From: Citrobacter rodentium NBRC 105723 = DSM 16636
GTDB taxonomy: Bacteria; Pseudomonadota; Gammaproteobacteria; Enterobacterales; Enterobacteriaceae
Length of the DNA stretch: 64,000 nucleotides
Reading direction: 5' to 3'
Assembly: GCF_021278985.1 (NCBI RefSeq)
Contig: NZ_CP082833.1
Span: 186,001-250,000 of the forward strand
Part shown: one piece after another, positions 63,623 through 64,000 of the stretch
Layout of the letters: each line of letters starts with the position of its first letter
Numbering within the stretch: the first letter of the stretch is position 1
Notes under the pieces: generated by a model
Databases searched by the model: none
The model's input: the letters and a program-made list of their open reading frames with translations, nothing else
Told to the model about the DNA's origin: nothing
Position numbers and translations under genes: made by a program

Positions 63623-64000
63623 TTATCCCAGTACTCGTGCGCCCGCCGTGTCCAGCCGGCAAATATGAACGAAGCCTTCCTGATTTTGCAGATAGTTTTT
63701 CCCCAGCCAGTCCGCTACGCGCTGGGCGGTATCCGGTTTATCGCAGAGCGCAAACAGCGTCGGCCCTGAACCGGATATTCCGCTCGCCAGCGCGCCGATT
63801 TCCGCCACCGCCTGACGCGCCTGGCTAAAGCCAGGTAGCAGACGCTCGCGGTGCGGCTCGGCAATCACATCTTTCATCAGTTTCGCCGCCAGCTGTGGTT
63901 GGCGGGAATAGCAGGCGTGAATAAAGCCTGCCAGATGCCGCCCGTGGGCGATGCAGTCCTGACGGCGATACTGCGCGGGCAGAATGGCGCGCGCTTCCGC
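63623..64000 (-). CDS. thrB: Homoserine kinase ThrB (N-terminus beyond the window)
   Basis: GHMP-family kinase that phosphorylates homoserine. Only about the C-terminal 126 residues are inside the window, with the frame open at the last base. The AIASGISGSGPTLFALCD-like segment (here LASGISGSGPTLFAL) is the third GHMP motif, and GFVHICRLDTAGARVLG is the end. It is the gene before thrC in the thr operon. Confidence 0.95.
   Translation of the reverse strand, partial: AEARAILPAQYRRQDCIAHGRHLAGFIHACYSRQPQLAAKLMKDVIAEPHRERLLPGFSQARQAVAEIGALASGISGSGPTLFALCDKPDTAQRVADWLGKNYLQNQEGFVHICRLDTAGARVLG

Overview
The window is a stretch of chromosome from an enterobacterium close to Citrobacter and Salmonella. 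Backbone genes match the E. coli 0 to 1.2 minute region read backwards: apaH, folA, kefCF, yaaU, fixXCBA/caiTABCD/caiF, carBA, dapB, ispH-fkpB-lspA-ileS-ribF, rpsT, nhaRA, dnaJK, satP, mog, talB, yaaJ, yaaA, thrCB. REP/BIME sequences of the enteric type occur in many gaps. The genus is an inference from gene content, mainly the chitinase/muramidase locus between nhaA and dnaJ and the GH31/symporter pair between rpsT and nhaR, both of which I recall from Salmonella. It is not from a database match.

Layout. 0-9 kb: apaH (5' end cut by the window), folA and kefC/kefF, then an accessory autotransporter and a small lipoprotein, then yaaU. 9-10.3 kb: a complete IS110-family element of the IS621 type, sitting in a REP element, with a readable bridge RNA whose guides fit both the flanking target and the element's own ends. 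10.3-21.2 kb: the anaerobic carnitine regulon (fixABCX divergent from caiTABCD, then caiF); caiE is missing and REP units lie in its place. 21.4-27.1 kb: carAB and dapB. 27.2-33.7 kb: an accessory sugar island with a LacI-type regulator, a mannose-family PTS (EIIA, B, C, D), a two-part mannose-6-phosphate-isomerase-like protein, a cupin glucose-6-phosphate isomerase and a 40-codon ORF. Four copies of one palindromic operator join both ends of this island. 33.8-40.6 kb: ispH/fkpB/lspA/ileS/ribF, interrupted by a tandem REP array, then rpsT. 41-44.5 kb: a GPH-family symporter and a GH31 glycosidase. 44.5-46.6 kb: nhaR and nhaA.

47.2-52.2 kb is the most interesting accessory block. It holds a GH18 chitinase without a visible signal peptide, a soluble ToxR/CadC-type winged-helix regulator, a GH108 (TtsA-like) muramidase without a signal peptide, a small holin-like membrane protein and a LysR-type regulator. 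Together they look like a holin/muramidase-dependent protein export system (type 10 secretion-like) for the chitinase. Related gene sets are known in Salmonella, Serratia and Yersinia, but the operation of this set is inferred.

52.4-64 kb: dnaJ/dnaK with a sigma-32 promoter, satP, an MHS-family transporter not found at this place in E. coli, mog, talB, yaaJ, yaaA, thrC and the C-terminal part of thrB, cut by the window end. I saw no tRNA, rRNA or CRISPR array.
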